Source: Perkinsus chesapeaki (lineage: Eukaryota; Perkinsozoa; Perkinsida; Perkinsidae). Taken from it: a DNA stretch of 64,000 nucleotides. Position numbers and translations under genes: made by a program. Shown here piece by piece: positions 44,037-55,543 of the stretch. Location of the stretch: positions 51,624-115,623 of the forward strand of contig JAAPAO010000035.1 of NCBI GenBank assembly GCA_013115145.1, read 5' to 3'. The stretch's first letter is position 1, and each line of letters begins with the position of its first letter. Under the pieces are notes generated by a model. That model worked only from the letters and a program-made list of their open reading frames with translations, made no database searches and was not told the DNA's origin.

Positions 44037-46752
44037 ATGAGCGCTTCCGGCCGCGGACGGAGTTTGACCCGAGATGGTCTACCAGCAGGAGCAAACGGGA
44101 GGAATATCTTCAAGTAGGACTTCACTTGAGAAAAAGAGGGGGAAGCTCGTGTCTTAGTTTCACGCCCTCCCCACGACGTTTAAGATCACCAGGCTCCCCG
44201 CTCAAACAGCCACCTTGGAGGCCGGCCGGCATGCCCCAGCGAAGGTAGATGGGCTAGCACGGGCATGGACCAGGATGCTGCTCATTAGGTGGATGACGCC
44301 ACCGAACCATTGCTCTCCGGAACCTTCGCCTCGGCGACGGTCACCGGAGAACACTCCACGGCAGCGGCGGCAGGCACCGCAGTCGGGGCCAGATGCGGAG
44401 ATCGTCTTGACGATAAGATCCGTCTTTCAAAAGAGCGTTACAGAGGACAAGTAGTAGCGGGAGAGACAAGCCGGCTTTATTGTGCCTTCAGGGTTAAGGA
44501 TTTTGTGCTTGGGCATTTGTCTATGGCCGGTGGCGTGCCCATGGAGGCATTCCGCATCACCAAGTAGGCGATCGGTGGGTTGGGTTTGATTGGCACGGTG
44601 GGCCGGCAGGTATCAGCAGCGGCCCGGGGAGATAGCGATATCCATGCGAGTGCGACAAACAGACTTGGGCAGCAGTACGGAGATGGTGCGGCGATTGGCC
44701 AAGGCGCTGGAGGATCCGAAGTCGAGGCTGCACCGGCCGGGGTCGCTGTCAAGCCGAGTGTTCACTGGAGCTAGGATGGATGTAGTTAACCCGGGGGCAT
44801 CACAAAGGGGATGGACGTCACCGATGCCCACCAGGGCCCACTCCCCTCCGGTCAGCACCGGTAGTCCCGAGAAGTCCAGTTCGGTCGGCAGTGCAAGGCG
44901 GACCTCTCGTGAGCCGGTGGTGGCTAAGCCGAGGCCTCCCGAACCGCAGAGCAGAGGGCGGAGCGCAGGCGTGTTGGGCTCGGGGAGGATCGTGCCGAAG
45001 CCTAAGAAGGCTGCAACGGTAGCACCGCAAGTGAGAGATAAAGTAGTAGGCAAGGAGGGGATAAAGGAAGGGCAGCAAAGGCGCGTGGGATCGATCAAAA
45101 CTCCGACCGCCGCCCGGAAGGAAGAATCACCGTTCTTGGCCAAGCTCAGGGAAAACATATTGGGCAAGCCTGGCCAGCCGGCAACCGGTCCAGCAGCCGT
45201 TGGCTACGGTGTCACTGTTACTCCTGCCAAAGTGCTGGGTGCTGGAGCTCCACCGGAGCCTACTGAAGGGGTTGTAATCAAGCACGGTGATGCGGAGCAG
45301 CAGGCAGCGAACTCTATACTGGAGGCTCGCCGTGGACTTAAGCAACAGGAAGTTCGGACTCCGGACTCCCCTGGGTCTCTGTCGGCCGCCTCGGCAGCGC
45401 GCAATATTGACATTCACACAGATGAAGTTGAGGTGCCTGTGATGGACACCACTCTGTGGAACCGGACACTGTATGGCAGTGCGGCCAAGTTCGCTGGGCC
45501 GGTGGTGCGTAGTGGCGACGCCACCGGGGAGGGCGGCCAAGCCTGGGCTGTCAGCGAGGTGGCCCCGTATGTCCGCGGTGACGAACTGATATGGAAGTGC
45601 GAAGTCTCTGAGCTGCTGGGCGCTGACCTGACTCGGAGCGCACAGTCCACTGGGCCTGGATTTGGAGTGTGCAGTGCCCCTGCCGAAGGCGGCAAGAAGG
45701 TCGACGTGGCGATGAGTCTGGTGCAGGCGACTCTGCTCGGGTACGATGTAGACAGTGTTTGTGTAGCGGGGAGGTGGGTAGAGGCGGACAAGGTTTTCAA
45801 ACCGGACTGGGCACGGGACTTGAGGATCGAAGACTCCATCACAGTGGTGGCGGAGCGAAGCGCGGAGGGATTGTCGATTTTCGTTAACGGCCATGAAGTC
45901 CACCGGCAGTACCTTAAAGGGAAGATGCCCAAGAGCCCGAGGCTGACTATCGACTTGCTGGGTAAGGTGGCAGCGGTGCGTGTTCTGCCCACTGCGGACG
46001 TCGGGGAGGCGTTGGCGTCGTGGCCGCTGGTGCGAGGCTCTCAGCGATCATCCACGAGCTCCGACTACAAGAGAGGCATTATACGGACCCAAGCATCTGT
46101 GTCTTCTAGGTCGGCGGCCACTGAGGGCAGGTCATCCCGAGCGTCGACACAAGAGGCTGTCTCCGTGGCATCAAAGAGTGCGTCAAGCAGAGCGTCTACC
46201 ACCCAGTCATACACAGCAGTCAGCAGCAGCATCAGGCCTGAAAGGAGCTCCGCGGTCCCTCAGTCTTATACTTCTACCAATAGCCACCCGGAAACCAACA
46301 CAGTTACTCAGTCCTACAGAGACAGTCGGTCAGGCCGAAGCTCGCTGGTGCCGTCGGGTACTGGTAGCAGCAGCAGTCGCCTTGGGGGGAGCTCGGTGAC
46401 ACGTTCATACAGCGTTAGTAGAACGGCTTCGGTGACACATCCAAGCCGCACTGACCCTAGTGAATCCAGCTATGGGTCCCGAACAGGAACGGTGACTGTG
46501 AGCTCATCTGGGCAGTCCTATGAGACGGGCTCAGTGACAGTCACCTCGAGCGCTACTGGTACTGCGGAGAGCGTCACGGTCACAGAGTCTTCGGGGTACT
46601 CCAGTCGAAGCGAAAGCGTAAGTGTATCCTCTTCCTCCCGTAGCGACTCCTACTCGCCCTCGGTGAGTGTGTCGAGCAGCGGCACTGAGAACGCGTCGTC
46701 GGTATCGGTGACCAGCAGCTACGTGAGCTCCTATTCGTCCACATCATCTTAA
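44037..46752 (+). CDS. Ser-rich protein with unrecognised beta-rich domain
   Basis: Five exons by phase: 44037-44113, 44158-44244, 44289-44450, 44492-44563, 44610-46752; 846 residues. All four introns are phase 2 with GTAG donors. The N-terminus is Pro/Ser/Arg-rich. Residues ~90-165 (AEIVLTIRSVFQKSVTEDK, VPMEAFRITK, EIAISMRVRQTDLGSS, MVRRLAKALEDPKS) look like a small alpha-beta domain of the SEA or ferredoxin-like kind seen in dinoflagellate proteins; that comparison is from memory. Residues ~360-560 (WNRTLYGSAAKFAGPVVRSG, ELIWKCEVSELLG, GLSIFVNGHEVHRQYL, LTIDLLGKVAAVRVLP) resemble a SPRY or lectin-like sandwich. The last ~170 residues are almost all Ser/Thr/Tyr/Val with SVTVSSS-type repeats, a likely phosphorylated or glycosylated tail. 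No signal peptide or TM helix. Confidence 0.75.
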
Positions 46753-46855
46753 TGTGCTTCCGCGCTGAGACCATTCATGAATATATCAACTTACCAGGTG
46801 TCACCCTCTTCACTGTTGCGTTTCCTCAAATTCAGTTATTGATAGTATTTCTGGG

Positions 46856-49111
46856 ATGGGGTTGGCGATCGGCTCCCGGGTGATCTCATTACGGCGCACC
46901 CTGGCACTATCCCTGTTCCTCCTCGCTTACTCGGCCCTCATACCGGGGCTCATGTTCCCGATAATCGACATCCGCGGCCAGCAGCACAGCTTCTCACCCG
47001 GCAGCAGCAACAACGGGGCCATCGTCCCGGTTAACTCCAACATATTTGCTGGTTCCGCCGAGCCGGGCTCCACGGCAACGACTAGCAGCCCAAAATCGCC
47101 GCTAGCCGAGACGAGGATCGTCCGGAGCACCTTGGATTCTGTGCACGATTTGTTTAACGCTGGCTATTGGCTGCCGGCGGGCTTGATCATATTTTTCTCG
47201 TTTATCACTCCAGCGGTGAAGCTGCTAATCCTGCTGTATTCGGAGACCAGAGGGCACTTGGTCCACATTAGGAAGCACCAGTATGTAGATCTCCGGCGAG
47301 TTCTGCGGCAAGTGAGCAAGTATCAGATGGTTGATGTCTTCGTCGGTGTGCTTACCATGGCCTTCCTCAACCACAATGTCATCGAAGCCCACTACAGGAG
47401 CGGCTTCTACTACTTCACGGTATACTGCATGGCCAGCATAGCAGCGACACAGCTCCTGGACAGCAGCAGCAACAGCGCCTTCGCTCCGCCCAGTCCAGTG
47501 TGTGACCGTCACAGGGAGCAGGTGGAGGGCTCCCCTTCCGCAGCTGCGAGTACGGTGGACTTGGTCCTGTTGTATATGACAGTCGCTATGTTTGTAGTGG
47601 GATTTGTGTGGGCATTGGGCTGGCCGATCCTCTCTGTGAGGTTCGTATTCCGACAGAAGATAGTCGTCGCTGAGAACTCACTATCGTTGCATGACATGAG
47701 CCGCAGCATGATGGACGCTGGTCATCTCCTACCGACCGTGCTGCTGGTGGTCCTAGTAGTCTGGCTGCCGCTTTGCCACATCACCATGGTGGCCCTGCTC
47801 AAGGCCGGGTGCCTGCCCCCTCAGGTCGGCCGGGTCTGCGCTCAGCTGGCCCAGTGGATGTGGGAATGGTCCCAGCTAGATGTCTTTGCCTTGGCGCTCT
47901 TCATCACCCTGTTTGCCTTTAACGCCTTCGGCCTCCTCAGAGCTCTCGCGCCGTGGGGCTTCTACTGCGTTCTTATGGCGGCCATGAGCGGCTTCGAGTT
48001 GGCCAAGCACGACTTGCCACCGATACTGCGCACTGCCGACCACGAGCTTGTCGAGGTCACCGAGGTCGATGAGGACATCATTGAGGACCACACCGCTACT
48101 ACCACTGGTGCTATCAAGCACAGACGGGACCACTCTGGCAGCTCCTTCTCCGAAGAGCGCCTTCGCTCCCGGATGGATTCGGTGGCGAGCACAGTGACAA
48201 TTGCAAAGTCCAGACGACTTGGTGATTGCTGTCGAGGCCTCGTGCGGGTCATCCAGAAATTAGGGCTGCCGTTTTTCGTCCTGAAGGCAATCGGTTGGAT
48301 AGTGTTCTTTGTCATCTGGTGGATGAACTCTGGCAATGCTAGTTTGAACCTAGCAGGTGTTAACGAGACTTTGAAGGACAATGTCCCATTGGTTACCAAC
48401 GGCCTTCGAGACTTCCTGCCGGATATGGTCGGCCAGTGCCCGCAGCATCTCCCCTCCACGGATGTTTGCCGTGACGTTGGACCTCTTTACCACGATAAGT
48501 GTAAGGCAGTGACATCGCGGCATTATTGTTAAAAGGCCTTGTTCCCTTTCAGCTGCGATGATGGAGGTCCTGGCACGATGGTTGTCCGGACTACGAAGCG
48601 TCAGCGTGGATGAGCTCAGCCTGGTGGTCCCCGACGAGGGCGAGTTGGAGATGTCCATTACCGGCTCGTTTGCCGAGCTTAGCCTGTCCCTCTACATAGG
48701 GCAGTGCATCACACCTGACAACCTCTTTCGGACCACCAATACGACAACGAGCAGTCGCAACGGAAGCACCTTGGTGGAGCCGGTGTGCTCTGCGCTATGG
48801 GACAAGGTCTACTCCTGGCAGAGCGTAAGGGCACTATTCTCCCGCATGAAGGGACGGCTCCTCTTCAGGTCGGCTGGGGCCTGGTGGTGTCGGCTTCATG
48901 CAACGAAGAATGGCCATACGTGAGGAACATTGCGATCAAGAACGTCACGCTGGATCAGAGCCTGAAGATTTCCGAGCAACTAGTTTTTGGGATAACGGTA
49001 GGCTTGGATGGCCGTGGCACACAGGGAGCGTTTTTTGTAGATAAATGTCGAGGATTTGACCACACGGTTCAGGGAGGGGTTCCAGAAGGCACTTTCGCCT
49101 TACATTGTTAG
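46856..49111 (+). CDS. Tandem PqiA-domain integral membrane protein
   Basis: Three exons by phase: 46856-48500, 48553-48824, 48869-49111; 719 residues. The PqiA (paraquat-inducible protein A) domain is a bacterial inner-membrane module linked to lipid transport across the envelope. Here it is present twice. Copy 1: LALSLFLLAYSALIPGLMFP, LDSVHDLFNAGYWLPAGLII, ITPAVKLLILL and YQMVDVFVGVLTMAFLNHNV. Copy 2: SLSLHDMSRSMMDAGHLLPT, LPLCHITMVALLKAG and WSQLDVFALALFITLFAFNA. The D-V-F after Q-M or Q-L is the family hallmark. A ninth TM segment (LKAIGWIVFFVIWWM) leads to a soluble C-terminal domain of ~220 residues (SVDELSLVVPDEGELEMSIT, IAIKNVTLDQSLKISEQLVF) with paired Cys. Eukaryotic PqiA-like proteins exist in alveolates; their role is unknown. 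Confidence 0.85.
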
Positions 49112-50147
49112 CAAGTAAGCAGCCGCGTGGTCTCATCTAGGGTGTCCCCAGCCGCTTTTGTTATGCCGTTGTGTCACACAAGTTGTGTGTTGTATTACTG
49201 TAAAAAATTACAGCAAAAAAATCCGGATACTTTGTTAAGGGTAAAGCTTCCGAAAGGGACTTGTGTGATCTCAGTCCTGCGTTTCACATGCATTGGCAGT
49301 GTGAAGTTGTTATTATCTGGTATCTCAGGGCCCACTGGATCAAATGGGGCGAGGACGAGTATGACATGTCGGAGCTCCTCAACCAGTTGGTCAGCCTCAA
49401 TACTAACGCTGGTTCCGGTGCGGACATGCACGATATCTTTAACCTCGGCCATCATAACGGAACCTCCAAGATTCAGTGCCCTCGACCACTAGACAGTATC
49501 CTTCGGAACCGGAGGGCACCGCCGCCGCGGTTCAGGCACTGAAGGGTATCTTGTTGCACCATTGATTTGCATTTAGTTATATAGCTGCTCACTGAAGTGA
49601 GATCTCGATGTAAGATTCACCGTACTATTTACCAGTGACCACCGCCGCCGTGCCTTGCAGGCTTTACCGCTGTAACCGCATTGGACTGGTGTTGGTCAAT
49701 TCGTAACGGTTGTTTTTGATGCCTTGTATTGAGTCGGGAAACAAGGCACCTTCTGACACCCAAGAGGGTCGATACCACCACCGGGCGATGCTCCGCGCAA
49801 CCCAGTACGTCTGATCACGGCGATTGTGAGTAAACCCTCTTGTGTATAGGGCGGTGGCATCGGTCTCGAGTCTTACATGGGGAAGCAACGCGGACAGAAC
49901 CACATTAGAAAGCTTCAACCAGCAATTGAACACTGCATCAGTCGAAGTAATTTTCGCTCGGAGAACTACCAGTGTCACATGTACCGCGCTAGGAAGGATG
50001 CATGTCGAAAGCCGAACTGACAAGCTGTAGTCGTAATGTTGAGGAGCTGAGTTGCATACGGCAAGCAATGGAATGGCTCAAACAAGGAAGACAACCTGCC
50101 TTACCGGCAGACAACCGTATTAGCGCCACTACGCGAAACACTAGGCT
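49112..50147. other. No supported gene
   Basis: The stretch 49260-49540 is open in more than one frame; one reads HWIKWGEDEYDMSELLNQLV, which could be a further exon of the PqiA-domain gene, but I found no phase-consistent junction. The rest, including 49560-50140, shows nothing I can support. Confidence 0.35.
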
Positions 50148-51075
50148 TTAGTTTTTAGGGGACGTCGAGCACTTCAACGTATTTGAATTCGACTCGGCGG
50201 GCCTCCGCGAAGGGTCCAACGAGGAGGGCTGGATGAGAGCAAACTGTTCTGAATTTGATAGCTGTATCTCCCTCTTCCGCCAGCATAAGGAGAATCTGCC
50301 ACTGTTGGGTTTGCTCTCTAAGGTCACCGGAACAGCGGCGTTGCCGGGTATTTGATAGCAAGCACCGTCAGGTTCTTGCTAAGTGGTGTCAAGTGCCAGT
50401 ATTGAGGCATAAGGGAACGGTAGAAAGGTTTATGAGGTGGGCTCCATCAGGCCGAAGTCTATATAAGGGAACCCTTGGTAGAAATGAAGACCTATGCCAC
50501 GCCGTTGCTGCGGCTGGAGTTACCGCGCAAATTTTTTCGATATTTGCCCATCACGATGATCCCCAGGTACAGATCAGACGAGCAGCGCGTTCTGATCTGG
50601 TTTAAGCACCATCAACTTTGCTTTCACCAAATCTGCTTCTGTCAGGTCATTGGCGCCATTTCTGGTATCGACACAAGCGAACTTGCCGTAGATGGTTGTC
50701 TCGAGCTCCTCGCATCCGCGTCACCCGAGCTACTACTGCGTATCGCATGGTTCGAGCTGGAAAAGCTGCGAGGCCAAGAGAGCTACGTGAGGCTGGTTTT
50801 CTCTGCTATAAATAGCGTACTGGCCTTCAGGGTACCATATGCATTTTCTGCCGCTGTATAGTGTTATTAACCGCCCTTCTGAAGAGTGATTTCCAGTCTG
50901 ATGCCGAACCGGACTTCTGGTAGCTCCTCGGCAAGCTCTACCCTGCATTGGCTCTCCTGCTCAGGTCGAGTACGGAGGAACTGGTTACCAATGCGCTGGA
51001 CGGTGGTATCGCCCTGCCTGGAGACCCTCAACTGTTGCACGTAGGGATAGGCTGTGGAGATGACTGTTTTAGGCT
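50148..51075 (+). CDS. Unknown protein, internal and 3' exons
   Basis: After an acceptor at about 50159 the frame reads GDVEHFNVFEFDSAGLREGS, NEEGWMRANCSEFDSCISLF and KENLPLLGLLSK, ending at a donor near 50321. Later blocks: MKTYATPLLRLELPRKFFRY (50484-50600), IGAISGIDTSELAVDGCLEL with LLLRIAWFELEKLRGQESYV (50648-50830), LKSDFQSDAEPDFW, and after a phase-2 intron SSTEELVTNALDGGIALPGD ... CGDDCFRL with a stop near 51075. The content is leucine-rich and helical, like a HEAT or ARM-type or cell-cycle scaffold protein, but I recognise no family. The 5' exons and start were not found. Confidence 0.45.
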
Positions 51076-51312
51076 GTGAAATTAGATTCGTCTGACTGTG
51101 TTGAAAAAGTATCTCTCAACGAGGGGTTAACTTGACGGAACTTCTCCTGTTGTGATGTTCTACTCTCATTCCGGCTGTTGGCGGTTGAACGACTGGTGTT
51201 GATAGTGATTAAAATCAGCCTTGGGACCTCACGAGACACACAAAGATGGATTCTTAAATATCAGGCTTAGCTTGACACGCTGCCCCTTCTTTGTTAAAGA
51301 ATCGCTTCCGAG

Positions 51313-51621
51313 ATGACAGTCCTCCCAAGATTCCGTGTACCTCTATTCACGTTGCTGCTGCTACTGCATCACCATCGCATAAGTGAGGAAAGTTACTATG
51401 GCTTTAAAGATCTTGTCCGAGATCACTTGTTTCACGCTTTAGCCATAACTCTGGCGGCGCCAACGAATCCGCAATTCCTACCGAACCAATGCGAACGGAG
51501 CTCATGCCTGTCACAGAAAGCTGAGCACTGTCGAGAGCACATGCCATCAGTATACGTAAAGGAGAGGTGGGAACCGCGTATTCTAGGGTGCCTCCTTACA
51601 CGGGCTTGGACCGTACAGTAA
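51313..51621 (+). CDS. Secreted small protein or first exon of the Cys-rich gene
   Basis: ATG at 51313 opens a strong signal peptide (PRFRVPLFTLLLLLHHH) followed by ~80 residues with four Cys (NQCERSSCLSQKAEHCREHM) and a stop at 51619-51621. A GTAATT donor-like site overlaps the stop, so this may be exon 1 of the large Cys-rich gene that starts to be readable at 51985 on the same strand. Otherwise a 102-residue secreted protein of unknown function. Confidence 0.5.
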   Translation: MTVLPRFRVPLFTLLLLLHHHRISEESYYGFKDLVRDHLFHALAITLAAPTNPQFLPNQCERSSCLSQKAEHCREHMPSVYVKERWEPRILGCLLTRAWTVQ

Positions 51622-51984
51622 TTGAAAACCAATAATGATGGAGGCGCGCAGCGAGGAGAACGGTGGACAGCCATTCTCCTTGCCTCCCTTATCTTATCGG
51701 ACACACTTAGCGCACAGTGAAGCTCTTGACTGTCACGAATCGATGACCTGCAGTGGGAAGTAATCTACCCTCGCTGAAATGTGCTCCTAGCTGCTATGGT
51801 AGAAATCTTTCATAAAATATGTTCCCAGGGAGAAACGGAAGATCGATCGCATCCTTTCTGGTAACATCTGACATTCTTCTATGTCTCCCTGGCCTGCACT
51901 GTAGACAGAGTGGGTACATCTTGAGCATCTATTCTTGCAGTGGTATTCTTTACTGGGAGCAAACTACCAGTTACTCTTTACTAG

Positions 51985-54900
51985 GGCCTGTTCCGCTTCT
52001 ACTGGAAGTGGCATCCCAGAGGGCTGCACCAAGTGCACAGGCTCAGACCCAACGCTCTGCACCTGCGAGCCCCCACCGTACACAATCGAAGTTGGGTGAG
52101 TCGTTCCTCGGACAGCTATTTCTAGCGGGTGGCAGTTACGGTGAGAAGTGTGGCTTCTCGAATGTATGTGGGGCTGGCCAAGGAATCTGCTATCGGCCCT
52201 GCGATACGTACCTACACCCGACTCTCTGCCCGAACGCACGGTGTATCTGGAACACCACCGAGCAAGCTTGCATGGCGGCTCCTCCTTCTAAGTACACTCA
52301 ACCTTCTTTCTCTAATGTGAACGGTGAGGGACAGATACCTCCCTAAGTGGTCGGCTGTGGCGCCTTTTAATCCGCTGAACCCCAAGTCAGAGTTGGTCCG
52401 CGGGGAGACCATAGTGCAGCTCTACGGTGAGCTCGAGCAAGTAGCGGCGCACAGCGAGGCTGATGCTGTCAACGGAACAAACGATGAAGTGGGATACGCA
52501 TTGTGGAAGAATCTATCGGACGCGTAGGCTCTGCCGATGCCCAGGATTTTCCCAATGACTTACCGCGAGCTCGAGGAAGCTTCTGACGGGTAGATCTGGT
52601 GCCTATACGACTAGGCACCTTAGCTCGCTGTGCAGGTATAGGATTCAAGGGGTGCACATCCTCAGCCGAGTTGCTGACATGTCTAATCTCTACCTAGTAT
52701 TGGACCAGAATACCGATGGCCGTCTCACACAGACAGAGTTCTCAGGCAAGAGTGGAGCCGCTATTTGGCTCCTGTTGTGATCACGGTCAACCCTCTGCCT
52801 TTATTTGCTCTTAAGCTGCCTGTTGGTATGGCTCAGGTCTCCCAACACAGTTGCATCGCATACAGTTGCAAGTGGCACCCGAGACGATAGTGGACGAGGC
52901 GTCCGTGACAGTGCCCGGGAGGAGGTTGCAAGTACCAATAATATCTCAGCGTAACTGCCCGCCTGTAGCAGGCCATTTTTGGTGGCTTCAACCTTTCCGT
53001 ATGTCGTAACCTAACAGACGATATCCAGCCTGCTGTCGCTGAAGCCTGCGCTTCTCCCGATCTACAGGTAACTGCTAGGCTCGAGAATACGGTAGATTAC
53101 GATCCAATAGCCCAGCGCTCCATGGCGCGTGGTCAACGCCCTGTCCCCTTCAACTTTGCTGTGTCCCAACTGCCGTGTTAGCGTCCGGTGCAAGTCATCT
53201 TTGTTCGTCCCTCATTGTCGTGAATTCGCAAGCAAAAAAGCGATTCACTACGAAGCTGGTGATGGGAGTGAGTTCCCCTCAGGGTGAAATATGCCACGAG
53301 GATGGCGGGAAGGAGTTCTGTCCTCTCGACCAGAGCTGCAAGCCCGACGGTGATTGCTCCGAGTGTGGCTGGAAAACAGCCGTTGATCATGTTGAACATA
53401 AGTAACGTGGCCCGCTACAACTGCGTCTTTGCATCTCTCAGATGTGTTCAACCTAATCCAACCAACTGCAAGGGTGACATGGGCAAGAACTACTGCCCTC
53501 TAGATAGCACCTGCCATCCTGCCAACTCGTGTGGCAATTGTACTGGTTACACGGCAATCGACAGAGTGCAGGTGGGCAAGGCTCTGGTGTGCCGGAGAAC
53601 ACCGCACTCAGGGACTGTGCATCGCGGCTTGGTGGGACGACGCTCCACCGACTCTCCCGCCAGGCTCAGATGGCGACACTGAAGGGCCAGCCACATGGGT
53701 GTGCCGTTACCGACGGAAGGTGATAGATCTCTCGGTATCTCAGCGGACTTGTGTAGCAGGTTGGCATGTCGTGCCGCACAGATATGGACTGCATTTATGG
53801 ACAGCGACGGTGCGTTAGTGGCAGCTGCTCGCCCCTTGCCTTCATCGAAGATGGTATCTATAACGCTTCTACCGTACAGCTGCTTCAGCGTGATCGTTTT
53901 AGGGTCTTCCACGGGCACGCAGGACAGTGTGCCGGTAAGAACTCGGTTATTGAGTCTATAGCTGTAGCTGTAGTTATGCACCATCGACTTGGACTGTGGC
54001 CACGTTGGTTTCTATTGTCCTGATGATCCCACTAATGGTGAGGATCCGTATTGGAGGAAAAGCTGCAGGAGGCAGAAGGGCGTTGGTGAAGACTGCGATG
54101 CCGACCGAGAGTGCTTTCCCGATCTAAGATGTGACACATTTGAATCGCCGCCCAAGTAAGGAAGTGGGAGCTTCCTGACTGATTCGAGAATCGTTTTGAA
54201 GTTGTTCCGGAATCCTAAAGGAGACCCTATTGTGGATCTGCTTAACGACTCGATGCTCGTTAATAACGAGCATCTCCGTTGAACGCGACAATGTAGAGGA
54301 CATTGTTCGCATTTCGGTAACTTGTGTCATCGGCAGCCACGCGATGATTTCATGACGGTTAGCAGGCTAGAGATAGGCCCCTGATATCGTCATGTGGCTG
54401 CAGCTTCATTGGAGCTATCACATCGCAGTGGGTTTCAGCTGTGGTTACACTTCAAGTGCCTGGACTTCCTTTCTCAACTATTCGTTATATCCTCTTTTCG
54501 AGCATTCTGCTTGGCCACATCCTTCTACCTAGGTCACCATGTCATTTCTGATTCTCAACAGCAGGTGCAGGCGCCTATTCTCTCTTTCCATCGGGACCCC
54601 ATCACCTTATCCCGAGCTTTGCGCTAGCGGCTTCCTTGATGCACTTCAGCGCTGCACGGTGGCTGCCAAATCCCGGAATGTCGGTCGCAGGTCAGTTTGG
54701 CGTCTTAGGCTCCGTCGCAGCCATTTGCGGCTTCCTAAGTAGGTGCGACTCGGATCGGGACTGTACGACGACCGACATCACCGGTCAGACAGGCCAATGC
54801 ATCTGCAAGCCCTGGTGGAGCAGCGGAGACTCCAAGTAGAATGGCGAGGCCGCTCTTCTCGACAGCACAATGCAGATATTGCATGCCTGTTGCCGGTGAC

Positions 54901-55306
54901 TTCGCTAATAACCAAGAAAAATTGCGAGACTGGCTCTACTACAAGTCTAAACACTGCGGGTCTTTCTGGGATGAGGAGGAGTGTTTGGAACAGGGAGGTG
55001 TCGAGGCCGAAAAGATGTAGATGGAAGCCGTTACCGTGGTAAGGGTTAGCAGCAGTTGCAGATACTATGCCCTCCTGTGTGAGGCCCAGCAGCTCTCTGG
55101 AGGCCCATACATCCCTCCTGCTCAGTGCGGACTCCAGGGAGATGACAAGTGAGGCTACTCGGCTCGAGACTGTCTCGTGTACACTTGGTAGGTACGTAGA
55201 CTACTGTGCTAAAGTGGCCGGGATGCGCTCGAAGGCTACTGCTTCCTTGCATTCTCCCTTCTTGATACTGTCTATCATCGCCCTTAAACTCTTGGATGGT
55301 GCATGA
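51985..55306 (+). CDS. Secreted Cys-rich repeat protein with EF-hand and hydrophobic C-terminus, multi-exon
   Basis: Readable exons, first to last: 51985-52095 (GIPEGCTKCTGSDPTLCTCE), joined in phase 2 to ~52136-52316 (EKCGFSNVCGAGQGICYRPC, CIWNTTEQACM); ~52330-52527 (PFNPLNPKSELVRGETIVQL); ~52638-52750 with a canonical EF-hand loop DQNTDGRLTQTE; and ~53260-53405 and ~53440-53570, two related modules (EFCPLDQSCKPDGDCSECGW and NYCPLDSTCHPANSCGNCTG). Then MSCRTDMDCIYGQRRCVSGS (~53766-53830), YCPDDP...CDADRECFPDLRCDT (~53985-54150), SRCDSDRDCTTTDITGQTGQ (~54700-54840), KLRDWLYYKSKHCGSFWDEE (~54900-55015), and a C-terminus FLILSIIALKLLDGA ending 55306 that could be a GPI or membrane anchor. Likely an adhesive or surface protein. 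Exon borders between blocks are incomplete and it could be more than one gene. Confidence 0.55.
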
Positions 55307-55543
55307 CAGTGATGGGTAGACGTTCTGAGGTGGAGTGTTTCGTTATCGTGATGTTTTGGACTGAACTCATCGGGCCCTTGGTATGGCTTAGCAAATAGTC
55401 CGAGTCCGTCGGTCTACTGGCTGGGTTCTATGAAGGTTTGGTATAAGATGATATGGTTTGTCATGAGTGGATGCTATAGCACAACAGATTGCATTATATT
55501 CACATCGGATAAACATGCAACAGCACACATTCTAAAAGCACAG

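Noticed and set aside
45127-45992. Minus-strand frames of 192-258 codons
   Set aside because: Antisense to the large exon of the 44037 gene; the plus-strand reading is continuous over 714 codons and joined by consistent introns.
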